A DNA stretch of 64,000 nucleotides from an uncultured Ilyobacter sp. (GCF_963668515.1 NZ_OY764866.1:682001-746000), one strand, 5' to 3'; positions 45,761 through 54,130 are shown, counted from the stretch's first letter. The notes: generated by a model not told the origin, from the sequence alone. Made by a program: numbers and translations.

Positions 45761-45841
45761 TTATGAAAGAGCAGCAAAACCTGATAATTTATTTGATTGG
45801 TCTGATATGCTATTCTTCCACCACCAAGTAAATCTTATCAT
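45761..45841 (-). CDS. trpL: trp operon leader peptide
   Basis: 26 codons, starting MIRFTWWWKNS; three consecutive TGG codons at positions 6-8. GAAGGAGGAG lies just before the ATG. It stands between the trp promoter and the tandem terminators. Scarcity of charged tRNA-Trp would stall the ribosome at the Trp run, leaving the downstream AGGGAA free to pair with the terminator arm. Classic attenuation logic, read directly from sequence. Confidence 0.9.
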   Translation of the reverse strand: MIRFTWWWKNSISDQSNKLSGFAALS

Positions 45842-45872
45842 GGTTTCTCCTCCTTCACTATTGTTTTGTATT

Positions 45873-45901
45873 AATTTACAGCTTTTTTGACTATTAGTCA
45901 A
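45873..45901 (-). promoter_or_regulatory. trp promoter with palindromic -35 region
   Basis: On the minus strand TTGACT (45901-45896), a 17-base spacer and TAAATT (45878-45873). The -35 lies in a perfect 15-base palindrome TTGACT-AAT-AGTCAA (45901-45887), a possible repressor site in addition to the attenuator. Confidence 0.75.
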
Positions 45902-45934
45902 GAGTTTTTTTTACAAAACTCCATTTTCCTCTTT

Positions 45935-45958
45935 AAAAAACCTGTGTTTTCAAGGTTT
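45935..45958 (-). terminator. terminator of the aro operon
   Basis: AAACCT/AGGTTT stem with a T run, overlapping the aroK stop codon. It separates the aro transcript from the trp promoter. Confidence 0.7.
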
Positions 45959-46465
45959 GTCATGAATCAAACTCATGTTAAAAATTATATCCTCTGCCAC
46001 CTTTTTTGGCTCTTTTTTCCCGTCAATTTTTCTGGTACAGGTATTTTCATAGATAGTCTTCCTAAAAGACAACAAGTCAGACATTTTTTCAAAAGAACAG
46101 TTTTTCAGAAGGGGTCTTGTGTTGTCAGATTTTAGCCTCTGATACACAGTTTCAGAATCCACATCGATATAATATACCTCCTGTCCCTCTAAAAGTTCTC
46201 TGCTTTTTTCATATGTAACTATACCGCCCCCGGTAGAAACAACCTGATTTTTACTTTCTATAACTTTTTTCAGGGCTTTATACTCTCTCTCCCTAAAATA
46301 ATTTTCCCCTTGTTCTTCAAACATGGTAGAGATGGACATTTGCCAGTCTTTTTCCACTATACTATCAGTGTCCACAAAGGAATACCCCAATTTTTCCGAG
46401 AGAATATGACCAACGGTGCTTTTCCCAGATCCCATAAAACCTATTAAAAAAATATTATTATTCAT
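45950..46465 (-). CDS. aroK: shikimate kinase
   Basis: 171 residues, P-loop kinase. IFLIGFMGSGKSTVGHILSEKLGYSFVDTD (Walker A), FREREYKALKKV, STGGGIVTYEKSRELL, and the LID Arg in RPLLKN. GGGGC lies upstream of the ATG. Last gene of the aro operon. aroB, aroD and aroE are not in this window. Confidence 0.95.
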   Translation of the reverse strand: MNNNIFLIGFMGSGKSTVGHILSEKLGYSFVDTDSIVEKDWQMSISTMFEEQGENYFREREYKALKKVIESKNQVVSTGGGIVTYEKSRELLEGQEVYYIDVDSETVYQRLKSDNTRPLLKNCSFEKMSDLLSFRKTIYENTCTRKIDGKKEPKKVAEDIIFNMSLIHDKP

Positions 46466-46475
46466 AAACTAGCCC

Positions 46476-47480
46476 CTATATTTGACTGCTCTTATTGATA
46501 AGAAATAAATCTGCCAATGCTATGGCCGCTGCATTTTCTACCACCACAGTTGCTCTCTTTGCTATACAAGCATCATGCCGTCCGTGTATCTGCAAGGTGT
46601 CCATCTTTCCCTCTTCAAAATTAAAAGTTTCCTGGGGAAGATAGATACTAGGAGTCGGTTTTATAACCGCCCTAAATACTACAGGATTTCCGTTGGTTAT
46701 CCCTCCGTTTATCCCGCCATTGTTGTTTGTCGCCGTCTTTCCGCTGGCATCTATTATAGAATCATTATACTGGCTTCCTTTTAGCTTTACCCCTTCAAAA
46801 CCTGCACCGAATTCTATTCCTTTTACAGCAGGAACAGAGAAAACCATAGACGAAATATGGGACTCTACAGAGCCGAAGAAAGGTTCTCCTAAACCTACAG
46901 GAAGGTCAACTCCGGTAAATTCAACTATTCCCCCTATAGAGTCTCCGCTTTCCTGGACATGTGTGAGGATATTGTCTATTTCCTTTTCAGATGCATTTTT
47001 CACATCAGTTTTCCCTACCTGTACCAACTTTGCACTGAGTTTAGAACCTTGGAGTATTTTTTTGGCAATTACTCCTGCTGCCACAAGGGCAAGGGTGAGC
47101 CTCCCAGAAAAGTGTCCTCCTCCCCTAATATCGTTGTTGCCATTGTACTTTTTCATTGCCACAAAATCAGAGTGGCCAGGTCTTGGCATCCTCCTAAAAA
47201 GACTGTAATCCTTTGATCTGGTGTCTCCGTTTACAAAATGGATATTTATAGGGGCTCCTGTTGTATGCCCGTCGCATATACCTGAAATTATTACCGGCTC
47301 GTCACTCTCTATTCTTTTGGTACTACCTGCTCCCCCTGCTTTTCTTCTAGCTAAATCTTCCATGAAGTCCTCTTTATCTACAGGAATACCAGCAGGAGAG
47401 CCATCGATAAGGACACCTACTCCCTTTCCGTGGGACTCTCCGTATATGGATACCCTAAACATTCTACCGAAACTATTCAT
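46476..47480 (-). CDS. aroC: chorismate synthase
   Basis: 334 residues. GESHGKGVGVLIDGSPAGIPV, RRKAGGAGSTKRIESDEPVIISGI, the FMN/substrate motifs MPRPGHSDFVAMKKYNGNNDIRGGGHFSGR, and NNGGINGGITNG. It produces chorismate for the trp operon and for PheA/TyrA. Slightly shorter than the E. coli enzyme but with all signatures. The ATG begins one base after the stop of the aminotransferase gene. Confidence 0.97.
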   Translation of the reverse strand: MNSFGRMFRVSIYGESHGKGVGVLIDGSPAGIPVDKEDFMEDLARRKAGGAGSTKRIESDEPVIISGICDGHTTGAPINIHFVNGDTRSKDYSLFRRMPRPGHSDFVAMKKYNGNNDIRGGGHFSGRLTLALVAAGVIAKKILQGSKLSAKLVQVGKTDVKNASEKEIDNILTHVQESGDSIGGIVEFTGVDLPVGLGEPFFGSVESHISSMVFSVPAVKGIEFGAGFEGVKLKGSQYNDSIIDASGKTATNNNGGINGGITNGNPVVFRAVIKPTPSIYLPQETFNFEEGKMDTLQIHGRHDACIAKRATVVVENAAAIALADLFLINKSSQI

Positions 47481-47481
47481 C

Positions 47482-48711
47482 CTAAAATGCCTCCTTTATT
47501 CTTCCTGCAAGTCCCTTTATCTTTCTCTTAGGAAGGGAACAAACTGCCACCCTTATGCCTTTATTAACTAGGATTGTATATATTAGCTTTTCTTTTAGCT
47601 TTCTTTGAATCTCTTTTTGTCTCTCACTGTCTTCTACTTTAATTGTCACAAAGAATCCCTCTCTATAGGGGTAGACAGGAAGACCTACCTCTTCTGCTTC
47701 CTTCATAAAAATATCTGACCTGTCTTTTAAAAGGTCTATGTAAAAGTTTCTCTCCCTTGTCAAAGCTTCTTTTTTGTCTTCATCTAGTATCAGCCTGGCA
47801 AAGAGTTTCATTCCACCCTTAGGTATATTTGACCATACCGCCCTGGCACTTATTTCATTTGCCCTTATAAAGTCATCTATGACCTCTTGAGACGAAGAGG
47901 CTGCTACCTGTGCACCTACCCTCAAACCGTAGGCTGTGAGAGTCTTTGAGATACTAAAAGCAAAAATAACCAGAAAATTTTCATTTCTGCCGTTTAGTTC
48001 TTCCATCGCCTTTGAGATTGTTTCTCTATTATTTGAAAAATCCATATAGGCAATGTCGTCAAGAAGGACTACAGGGCCTTTTTTACTCAGTTCATCCATG
48101 AAATCTATTAAATTTTTCCATTCCTCTGATGTGAGGGAGTAACCCGTAGGATTATGACAGGGATCATTTATTACAGCTAATACCCTTCCCTGCTTTTCCA
48201 TTATAGCTTCACATCTCGTCATGAAGGATTGCATATCAAAGGCATCTCCATCAAAGAGAGAGTATTCCTCTATATCAAACCCGAACTCCTTGGCCATGAG
48301 CCAGTAAGGTCCCCATCCTATCTCTGGTAAAAGTAATGTTTCTCCTCTCCCAAGATAATTTTTAAGGGTTGTACTCACTGCCCCACTTCCACCAGGTGTA
48401 GCTACAATTCCAGTTGAAAAGTCCTTTTTTACTCCCTGAAACACCCATTTTTCTACGGCTTCTATAAAATCAGCCTCCCCTCTAAAGGAGGCTGAATAAG
48501 AAGCCAGTTCCTTTACATCTATGTCCTTATACTCGTCCCAGACGCTTTTCATTGTAACAAGGTTTCCCTCTTCATCTGAGAGGGAACCGAGAGTAGCATT
48601 TACAACCTTGTCCCCGTGGATTTTCGCTGCATTCATAGCCTCTGCTACTACTTTAAATACAGTATCTTCTACCATTTTATCTTTTGAATTTTCTGTCAGG
48701 AGACTTTTCAT
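47482..48711 (-). CDS. aromatic/aspartate-type aminotransferase
   Basis: 409 residues, fold-type I PLP enzyme of the AspC/TyrB group. LASYSASFRGEADFIEAVEKWVF, VINDPCHNPTGYSLTSEEW, VVLLDDIAYMDF, the PLP Lys in FAFSISKTLTAYGLRVGA, and a C-terminal Arg in VAVCSLPKRK. In this operon it most likely aminates phenylpyruvate and 4-hydroxyphenylpyruvate to Phe and Tyr. It overlaps pheA by 4 bases. Confidence 0.88.
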   Translation of the reverse strand: MKSLLTENSKDKMVEDTVFKVVAEAMNAAKIHGDKVVNATLGSLSDEEGNLVTMKSVWDEYKDIDVKELASYSASFRGEADFIEAVEKWVFQGVKKDFSTGIVATPGGSGAVSTTLKNYLGRGETLLLPEIGWGPYWLMAKEFGFDIEEYSLFDGDAFDMQSFMTRCEAIMEKQGRVLAVINDPCHNPTGYSLTSEEWKNLIDFMDELSKKGPVVLLDDIAYMDFSNNRETISKAMEELNGRNENFLVIFAFSISKTLTAYGLRVGAQVAASSSQEVIDDFIRANEISARAVWSNIPKGGMKLFARLILDEDKKEALTRERNFYIDLLKDRSDIFMKEAEEVGLPVYPYREGFFVTIKVEDSERQKEIQRKLKEKLIYTILVNKGIRVAVCSLPKRKIKGLAGRIKEAF

Positions 48712-49790
48712 TTTATTCCCTCCGGCTTCTGATATCTACCTACAACCTTAAAGGATAGGCTGTTTTCTTTCAATTCCTCTATAAGTTCTTCTGAGTTATC
48801 CATGTCTCCCTGGAACTCAATAAAGAAAAAATATTCCCAAGGTACATTTTTTACCGGTCTTGATTTTATATTTAGCATATTGTAGCCTCGTCTACCTATG
48901 GAGTCTACAATCTTCATCAGCGATCCAGATTCATGAGGAACTGTCAGTATCAGGGCACATGTATCTCCTGACTTTGGTTTTTCTGAGGATATAACAATAA
49001 ATTTAGTCTGATTTTGATCATTGGTATTTATGCTTTCCGCTAATATATCAAGGTTGTAGAGACTGGCAGTCTCGTAGCTTCCTATTGTCCCCTTGGTTTT
49101 ATCCTTTTGGTCACTCACATATTTTGCACTTACTGCCGTGTTGTGATATGGTATCTCCTTCCATCCTCTTCCATAGAGAAATTTAGATGACTGAAGAAAC
49201 CCCTGGGGATGAGAGTAAACTTCCTTTATGTCGGAAATTTTTGCACCCTTTATTCCCAATAGATGCTGCTCGATTTTTAGAGAGTGTACCTTTGTTATAT
49301 AACAGTTATACTTTCTCAAAAGGTCAAAAATTTCACTGATCTCACCTGTACTTGAGTTTTCTATAGGAAGTACACCAAAGTCCACTTCTTTACTCGATAC
49401 CGCTCTGAATACCTCTTCAAAAGTAAGATAAGAGTTTTCTTCACACTTTTCAAAAATCTCCCTGAGTGCTATATGCTGGAATGCTCCCTCTACACCTTGG
49501 TATGCCACCTTGGTTTTAAGCCCCAGGATTTTCCTCTGATAATCTCTAGAAAGCTCCATCTGCTTTTCCAGGAGTTCTCTGTAATATTCTCTTAGGTCTT
49601 TTTCAGGAACAAGTGCTGACGTTTTATCAAGAAGTTCTAACTCCCGTGATCTGTCAAGAACTTCCATTCCGTTCTCCTGTTTATAAAGTGCTACATCTTT
49701 TACTATCTCCATTCTTCTCAGATAGAGTTTTATCATCTCTTTGTCTATGACTTCTATTTCATCTCTTAGGGTTTTTAGGTCTTTAGTCAT
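48708..49790 (-). CDS. pheA: bifunctional chorismate mutase/prephenate dehydratase (P-protein)
   Basis: 360 residues. An AroQ-type mutase (1-90: LRDEIEVIDKEMIKLYLRRMEIVKDVALYKQENG) is followed by the dehydratase (KVAYQGVEGAFQHIALREIF, DFGVLPIENSSTGEISE, and later TKFIVIS) and an ACT domain (ALILTVPHESGSLMKIVDSIGRRGYNMLNIKSRPVKN) for Phe feedback. The ACT motif reads KSRP where ESRP is usual. Start overlaps the aroA stop by one base. Confidence 0.95.
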   Translation of the reverse strand: MTKDLKTLRDEIEVIDKEMIKLYLRRMEIVKDVALYKQENGMEVLDRSRELELLDKTSALVPEKDLREYYRELLEKQMELSRDYQRKILGLKTKVAYQGVEGAFQHIALREIFEKCEENSYLTFEEVFRAVSSKEVDFGVLPIENSSTGEISEIFDLLRKYNCYITKVHSLKIEQHLLGIKGAKISDIKEVYSHPQGFLQSSKFLYGRGWKEIPYHNTAVSAKYVSDQKDKTKGTIGSYETASLYNLDILAESINTNDQNQTKFIVISSEKPKSGDTCALILTVPHESGSLMKIVDSIGRRGYNMLNIKSRPVKNVPWEYFFFIEFQGDMDNSEELIEELKENSLSFKVVGRYQKPEGIK

Positions 49791-51058
49791 TATAATACCT
49801 CGACCTTTCCGCCTAGCTGTTTAAAGTGCTCCCAGAAATGAGGGTAAGATTTTTTCACTGACTCTGCACCCTCTATAATTATAGGCTCTTCACACTGAGT
49901 AGAAGCTACGGCCATTGCCATCGCTATCCTGTGGTCATTCCAGCTAGATACCTTTGCGCCACCTTTTAATTTTTTTACCCCTCTTATGATCATACCATCT
50001 TCTGTTTCTGTTATGTCTGCCCCTACTTTATTTAGCTCAGTAACCATAGCTGTAATTCTGTCAGATTCTTTTATACGAAGTCTCTGAGCATTTACTATTC
50101 TTGTCTCCCCTTCACTTACTGATGCCATTACAGTTACGATAGGCCCTAGATCAGGACACTGTGACAGGTCGATCACTGCACCCTTTGTTTTTGTGAATTC
50201 CGATGTGAGACCTTTAGCTGTATTTTTAACTGTACCGCCCATTTTTGTTATTATGTCAAGAATCTCTTTATCCCCTTGGAGAGACTCTTTTTCAAGCCCT
50301 ATGCAGTCTAATCTAGCTCCTAGAGTCGCCGCTACCATCCAGAATGCCCCTTGAGAATAATCTCCCTCTACACGGTAATTCACAGGTTTAAATTCCTGAT
50401 TTCCTTTTATATGAAACTCTCTGTAGTCTCTGTTTTCGATTTCAATTCCAGATTTTTTAAGCATATCCAGAGTAAGATCCACATATCCTATAGACTCTAG
50501 AGGTGTTGTTATCTCTATTACAGAATCTTCTTTTAACTTTGGAAGTGTATACATAAGTCCGGTGATAAACTGTGAGCTCACATTTCCCTTCATCTTATAT
50601 CTTCCACCGGTAAGTTTCCCCTTTATAGTCAGAGGAAGGTAGTCCTCTCCTCTTTCGTATTTAACATCAAAATCGTTGAAGATATTGAAAAAAGTTGTGA
50701 GAGGTCTTTTAGCTAGCCTACCCTCACCTATGAATTTCACTTCTCCCTCGGCTAACAGTGAGATGGGCACAAGAAATCTTACGGTAGAACCTGATTCTCT
50801 GCAGTTGATTGTACTTTTTTTCCTTACAAGGGTTCCTGTCCCCTCTATCTCTACCTCATGTTCCCCCTTAGAAATACTAACCCCTAAAGCTTCCATCGCC
50901 TCTATCGTAGCCTCTATATCATCTGACATAATAAGATTTGTTACACTGCTCTTTCCTTTAGCCATAGCCCCTGCTATTATCGCTCTGTGAGAAAGACTTT
51001 TTGAAGGTGGTATTATAACCTCACCATTTAACTTCCCAGGTATTATTTTGATATCCAT
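49790..51058 (-). CDS. aroA: 3-phosphoshikimate 1-carboxyvinyltransferase (EPSP synthase)
   Basis: 422 residues. IIPPSKSLSHRAIIAGAMAKG, NCRESGSTVRFLVPI, GNVSSQFITGLMYTLP, RIKESDRITAMVTELNKVGADI and SWNDHRIAMAMAVAS are all catalytic or substrate-binding motifs. Catalytic Lys, Asp and Arg residues are present. Ten bases after tyrA. Confidence 0.97.
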   Translation of the reverse strand: MDIKIIPGKLNGEVIIPPSKSLSHRAIIAGAMAKGKSSVTNLIMSDDIEATIEAMEALGVSISKGEHEVEIEGTGTLVRKKSTINCRESGSTVRFLVPISLLAEGEVKFIGEGRLAKRPLTTFFNIFNDFDVKYERGEDYLPLTIKGKLTGGRYKMKGNVSSQFITGLMYTLPKLKEDSVIEITTPLESIGYVDLTLDMLKKSGIEIENRDYREFHIKGNQEFKPVNYRVEGDYSQGAFWMVAATLGARLDCIGLEKESLQGDKEILDIITKMGGTVKNTAKGLTSEFTKTKGAVIDLSQCPDLGPIVTVMASVSEGETRIVNAQRLRIKESDRITAMVTELNKVGADITETEDGMIIRGVKKLKGGAKVSSWNDHRIAMAMAVASTQCEEPIIIEGAESVKKSYPHFWEHFKQLGGKVEVL

Positions 51059-51067
51059 GCTGTCCCC

Positions 51068-51901
51068 CTATTTTTCCAAAGTAAGTCTTTTTTTAGTAGA
51101 TTTCTCAAACTCCTCAATGAGAGTTTTTCTATCATTGTTTTTCAGTGCCTTTTTTATTATATCCAATCTTTCTTGAAATTCCTCGATTCTATTTATAAGA
51201 TTTTCTTTGTTTTCCAAAAAAAGCTCGCTCCACAGGTCAGCATTTATCATGGCTATTCTGGTAAGCTCCCTGTAGGAATCTCCGGTGAAATTATATGTAT
51301 CGGGATCCTTATCACTGTTTACAAGAGCCACCGCTATTGCATGGGTCAGCTGACTTGTAAAAGCTATCATCTCATCGTGCCTTTCAGGAGTCAGATAACT
51401 TATTTTTTTGAATCCAAGCTCTACCCCTATAGCTTTTAAAAGGTCTAGGGCAGCTTGGCTGTTTTCTTCTGTAGGTGTTATTATATAGTTTGCTCCCTTG
51501 AAAATATTGGGGTCAGAATACTCTGCCCCGATTTTTTCACGGCCGGCCATTGGATGAACTCCCACAAATTCAACACCTGGTGGAAGTAGTCGCTGCATTT
51601 TTGCAACGACCTCCTTTTTTACCCCGCTCACATCTGTTACTATTGTTCCGGTTTTAAATTTATCTATATATTTCTCAGTGAGGCTTATCATTGTTTTGGG
51701 ATATACCGAAAAAAGTACAATTTCACATCTCTCTAGTACCTCTCCCATGTCGGAAAAACCCTTTGATACAAGCTTATTTTTTTCACAGTAGTTTATGGCA
51801 TCTTGGTCTATGTCCACTCCATACACCTCATGACCATTATCAAGAAGTCCCTTTGATACAGAGGCTCCTATCAACCCTAGACCTACAACTGCTATCCTCA
51901 T
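51068..51901 (-). CDS. tyrA: prephenate dehydrogenase
   Basis: 277 residues. The NAD(P) fingerprint VVGLGLIGASVSKGLLDNGHEVYGVDID is followed by VTDVSGVKKEVV, the substrate motif FVGVHPMAGREKIGAEYSDPNIFKGANYIITP, and a helical dimer domain with AFTSQLTHAIAVALVN. No chorismate mutase or ACT domain is fused, so feedback by Tyr may act elsewhere (AroF or the leader). Six bases after aroF. Confidence 0.95.
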   Translation of the reverse strand: MRIAVVGLGLIGASVSKGLLDNGHEVYGVDIDQDAINYCEKNKLVSKGFSDMGEVLERCEIVLFSVYPKTMISLTEKYIDKFKTGTIVTDVSGVKKEVVAKMQRLLPPGVEFVGVHPMAGREKIGAEYSDPNIFKGANYIITPTEENSQAALDLLKAIGVELGFKKISYLTPERHDEMIAFTSQLTHAIAVALVNSDKDPDTYNFTGDSYRELTRIAMINADLWSELFLENKENLINRIEEFQERLDIIKKALKNNDRKTLIEEFEKSTKKRLTLEK

Positions 51902-51906
51902 CCTAA

Positions 51907-52923
51907 TTATTCCCCTGTGCTTCTCAGTGCTGTAACTAGTCTATTCACAGATTTCATCAAGTCATCAAATGCTTTTGGCTCTAGAGACTGGGCTCCGTCA
52001 CAAAGGGCGTTTTCAGGATCATTGTGAACCTCTATCATAAGTCCGTCTGCTCCTACAGCGGCTGCTGCAAGGGCAAGGTCTTTTACCATCCATCTTTTTC
52101 CAGTAGCGTGGCTTGGATCCACTATTACAGGAAGGTGGCTCAGTTTTTTTACGGCCAGCACTGCACTTAGATCAAGGGTGTTTCTAGTGTATTTTTCAAA
52201 AGTTCTTATCCCTCTTTCACACAGAATGACATTTTCATTTCCTCCGGCCATTATGTATTCAGCTGACATTAACCATTCCTCGATAGTTGCAGACATACCT
52301 CTCTTTAAAAGTATAGGGGTATTTATCTTTCCTAGCTCCTTAAGAAGATCAAAATTCTGCATGTTTCTTGCCCCTACCTGGATTATATCTACCTCTTCTG
52401 CAAATTTTGCAACATGGGAAGGAGACATTATCTCTGTAACTATTGGAAGACCAGTTTCTTTTCTGGCCTCTTTTAGAAGTTCTAGACCTTCCATTTCAAG
52501 GCCTTGGAAAGCATATGGTGATGTTCTAGGCTTGAATGCACCACCTCTTAAAATTTGTGCTCCTGATTTTTGTACCGAGTTGGCTACCTCTAAAATCTGT
52601 TCTCTAGTTTCTACAGAACAAGGTCCTGCCATTACTGTAAATGTTCCTCCACCTATCTTTACTCCAGACACATCGATTACTGTATCTTCGTTTTTCATCA
52701 ATCTATTGGCTTTTTTGAAAGGATCCTGGATTCTTGTTACCGTGTCCACTCCACTTAGAGCCTCTATATCTTTTACATCTATTACAGAAGTGTCCCCTAC
52801 CACTCCTACCACTTTAAATTCTGAGCTAGAAGCATCCTTCACCTCTAAACCTTTTTTTTGTAAGAACTCCATTAAATGTAATATCTCCTTTTCTCCCGAA
52901 TCTTTTCTCATTTTGATTACCAT
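51907..52923 (-). CDS. aroF: DAHP synthase (type I-beta with N-terminal regulatory domain)
   Basis: 338 residues. A ferredoxin-like N-terminal domain (about 1-65: MVIKMRKDSGEKEILHLMEF...VVGVVGDTSVIDVKDI) as in the Thermotoga-type enzyme is followed by the barrel: MAGPCSVETREQILEVA, ILRGGAFKPRTSPYAFQG, IQVGARNMQNFDLL, ILLKRGMSATIEEWL, CERGIRTFEKYTRNTLDL, VDPSHATGKR. ATG 52923 follows GGGGGG; the frame continues upstream but into the leader terminator, so those codons are not used. First gene of the aro operon. Confidence 0.96.
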   Translation of the reverse strand: MVIKMRKDSGEKEILHLMEFLQKKGLEVKDASSSEFKVVGVVGDTSVIDVKDIEALSGVDTVTRIQDPFKKANRLMKNEDTVIDVSGVKIGGGTFTVMAGPCSVETREQILEVANSVQKSGAQILRGGAFKPRTSPYAFQGLEMEGLELLKEARKETGLPIVTEIMSPSHVAKFAEEVDIIQVGARNMQNFDLLKELGKINTPILLKRGMSATIEEWLMSAEYIMAGGNENVILCERGIRTFEKYTRNTLDLSAVLAVKKLSHLPVIVDPSHATGKRWMVKDLALAAAAVGADGLMIEVHNDPENALCDGAQSLEPKAFDDLMKSVNRLVTALRSTGE

Positions 52924-52962
52924 GTTATTTTCCCCCCTTGAATTTTTTAAAATTTTATAGAT

Positions 52963-52994
52963 AAAAAAAGCCCCACAGGTTTGCACCTATGGGG
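52963..52994 (-). terminator. leader terminator before aroF
   Basis: On the minus strand CCCCATAGGT-GCAA-ACCTGTGGGG followed by CTTTTTTT; it ends about 40 bases before the aroF start. With the aromatic leader peptide upstream it forms an attenuator. Confidence 0.9.
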
Positions 52995-53025
52995 TTTATG
53001 TTTCTGCTTTTATTACCTCCCTGAT

Positions 53026-53099
53026 ACAAATCCAATTTTTATTTTATATTTTATAATACAAAATGGATTTGTTTTGGCATATACTCCAACTACAAATCC
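53026..53099 (-). promoter_or_regulatory. alternating hairpins of the aro leader
   Basis: Segment 1 GGATTTGT (53099-53092), segment 2 ACAAATCC (53072-53065) and segment 3 GGATTTGT (53033-53026) are exact complements, so segment 2 can pair with 1 or with 3. Segment 1 starts inside the leader stop codon, where a stalled or terminating ribosome would hide it. Inner TTGG/CCAA pairs extend the 1:2 hairpin; the 2:3 form extends to 9 bp. How the choice reaches the terminator is not visible. Confidence 0.7.
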
Positions 53100-53152
53100 T
53101 AGTTTCTAAAATAATAATAAAAATACCAGTTCGTAAAATTTTGAGTTGCCAT
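53099..53152 (-). CDS. aromatic leader peptide of the aro operon
   Basis: 17 codons, product MATQNFTNWYFYYYFRN, stop TAG at 53101-53099. AGGTGG lies five bases before the ATG. Eight of 17 residues are aromatic: Phe x3, Tyr x4, Trp x1, with WYFYYYF in a row. It sits 44 bases after the predicted transcription start and upstream of complementary segments and a terminator. Such composition is best explained as a sensor of charged aromatic tRNAs for attenuation of aroF-tyrA-aroA-pheA-aminotransferase-aroC-aroK. Confidence 0.85.
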   Translation of the reverse strand: MATQNFTNWYFYYYFRN

Positions 53153-53202
53153 GAAGACCACCTGTCCCTTTATTCGATAATAAGAAATTTTAAATTAAAG
53201 TA

Positions 53203-53231
53203 ATAGTACCATTCTACGGTTATTTTTTCAA
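53203..53231 (-). promoter_or_regulatory. promoter of the aro operon
   Basis: On the minus strand TTGAAA (53231-53226), a 17-base spacer and TACTAT (53208-53203). Predicted start near 53196, giving a leader of about 270 nt before aroF. Confidence 0.7.
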
Positions 53232-53404
53232 CGTTTTTTTATATATTATTTTTTTATACACAGAGAATCTCAATAAAATATAGACAGGAATGTACACTTT
53301 CTTATTTCTCCCAGATTTTAATTTTTTCAAAATAACAGGGTGGCGACATAAGGTTTGGTATAGTAAAATATAAGTATCTTATAAAAGTTAAGGAGGAATT
53401 CAAC

Positions 53405-53956
53405 ATGAAAAAAGTTTATATTTTACTTGCAGAAGGTTTTGAAACCATAGAGGCCCTTGCACCTGTAGATATCCTCAGAAGATGCGGTATAGAGGTTGTC
53501 ACCCTTTCTATCGGTGATTCAAAAAAGGTTATATCATCACAAAATATTCCTATAGAGGCTGACAAACTCCTCTCTTCAGAAGATTATTTAGACGGAGATA
53601 TGTTAGTGCTTCCAGGAGGATCTCCTGGATATCAGAACTTAGGTAAGTCTTCTAAAGTCATTGAACTTTCTAAAGAATATTTAAATTCTTCTGAAAAATT
53701 TTTAGGTGCTATCTGCGCAGCTCCATCAGTCTTAGAGGCTGCAGGATTGTTGAAAGGGAAAAAAATCATCTGTCATTACGGAGTAAAAGACCTCATAAAA
53801 GATGGTGTTTTGGTAGATGAAAAAGTTATTCAGGACGGAAACTTAATTACGGCAAGCGGTGCAGGCCTAGGGATAGATTTTGGACTGAAACTTGCAGAAG
53901 TATTGGTGGGACGAGAAAAGGTAGAAGAGGTAAAAAAGAAAATGACTATAATATAA
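53405..53956 (+). CDS. DJ-1/PfpI family protein
   Basis: 183 residues. KKVYILLAEGFETIEALAPVDILRRCGIEVVTLSI and the nucleophile-elbow Cys in FLGAICAAPSVLEAAGLLKGKK match the DJ-1/YajL clade, including the Glu in AEGFE that polarises the Cys. Members act as glyoxalase/deglycase-like or redox-sensing proteins. AAGGAGG before the ATG. Monocistronic with its own terminator. Confidence 0.93.
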   Translation: MKKVYILLAEGFETIEALAPVDILRRCGIEVVTLSIGDSKKVISSQNIPIEADKLLSSEDYLDGDMLVLPGGSPGYQNLGKSSKVIELSKEYLNSSEKFLGAICAAPSVLEAAGLLKGKKIICHYGVKDLIKDGVLVDEKVIQDGNLITASGAGLGIDFGLKLAEVLVGREKVEEVKKKMTII

Positions 53957-53987
53957 AATATAGGCTCCATAGGGGGGCCTATATTTT
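53955..53987 (+). terminator. intrinsic terminator
   Basis: 11-bp stem AAAATATAGGC/GCCTATATTTT directly after the DJ-1 stop codon. Confidence 0.85.
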
Positions 53988-54000
53988 ATTAAAGTTTTCC

Positions 54001-54130
54001 TAGTGAGATCTAAGTTGGGCTTCAGTGTCTCTTCTCCGGGTTTTCATTTTGCCGGGCAAACCCGGTCACCGTGGGGTGCTACAAACTGCGCTGCATGGAC
54101 TTTTCTCAAGAGCTCATCGGCATTTTTTCC
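54001..54130. other. GC-richer patch with hairpin, unexplained
   Basis: About 130 bases visibly richer in G+C than the surroundings. It includes a hairpin CCGGGTTT/AAACCCGG (about 54036-54064) and then GTGGGGTGCTACAAACTGCG. No ORF, tRNA or known riboswitch recognised. It lies next to repeat copy C and may be a remnant of inserted DNA. Confidence 0.45.

Noticed and set aside
52178..52960. 260-codon plus-strand ORF antisense to aroF, and similar long antisense ORFs over the trp and aro genes
   Set aside because: The opposite-strand genes carry unmistakable enzyme motifs. The antisense translations are Ser/Phe/Ile-rich shadows without ribosome sites or domains.
52924..52986. In-frame N-terminal extension of aroF
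   Set aside because: The extra codons run through the leader terminator and lack a ribosome site. GGGGGG before ATG 52923 and the family N-terminus set the start there.
52924..53200. T-box leader upstream of aroF
   Set aside because: No T-box sequence of the GGGTGGNACCGCG type or specifier-loop architecture could be found. The aromatic leader ORF explains the region better.
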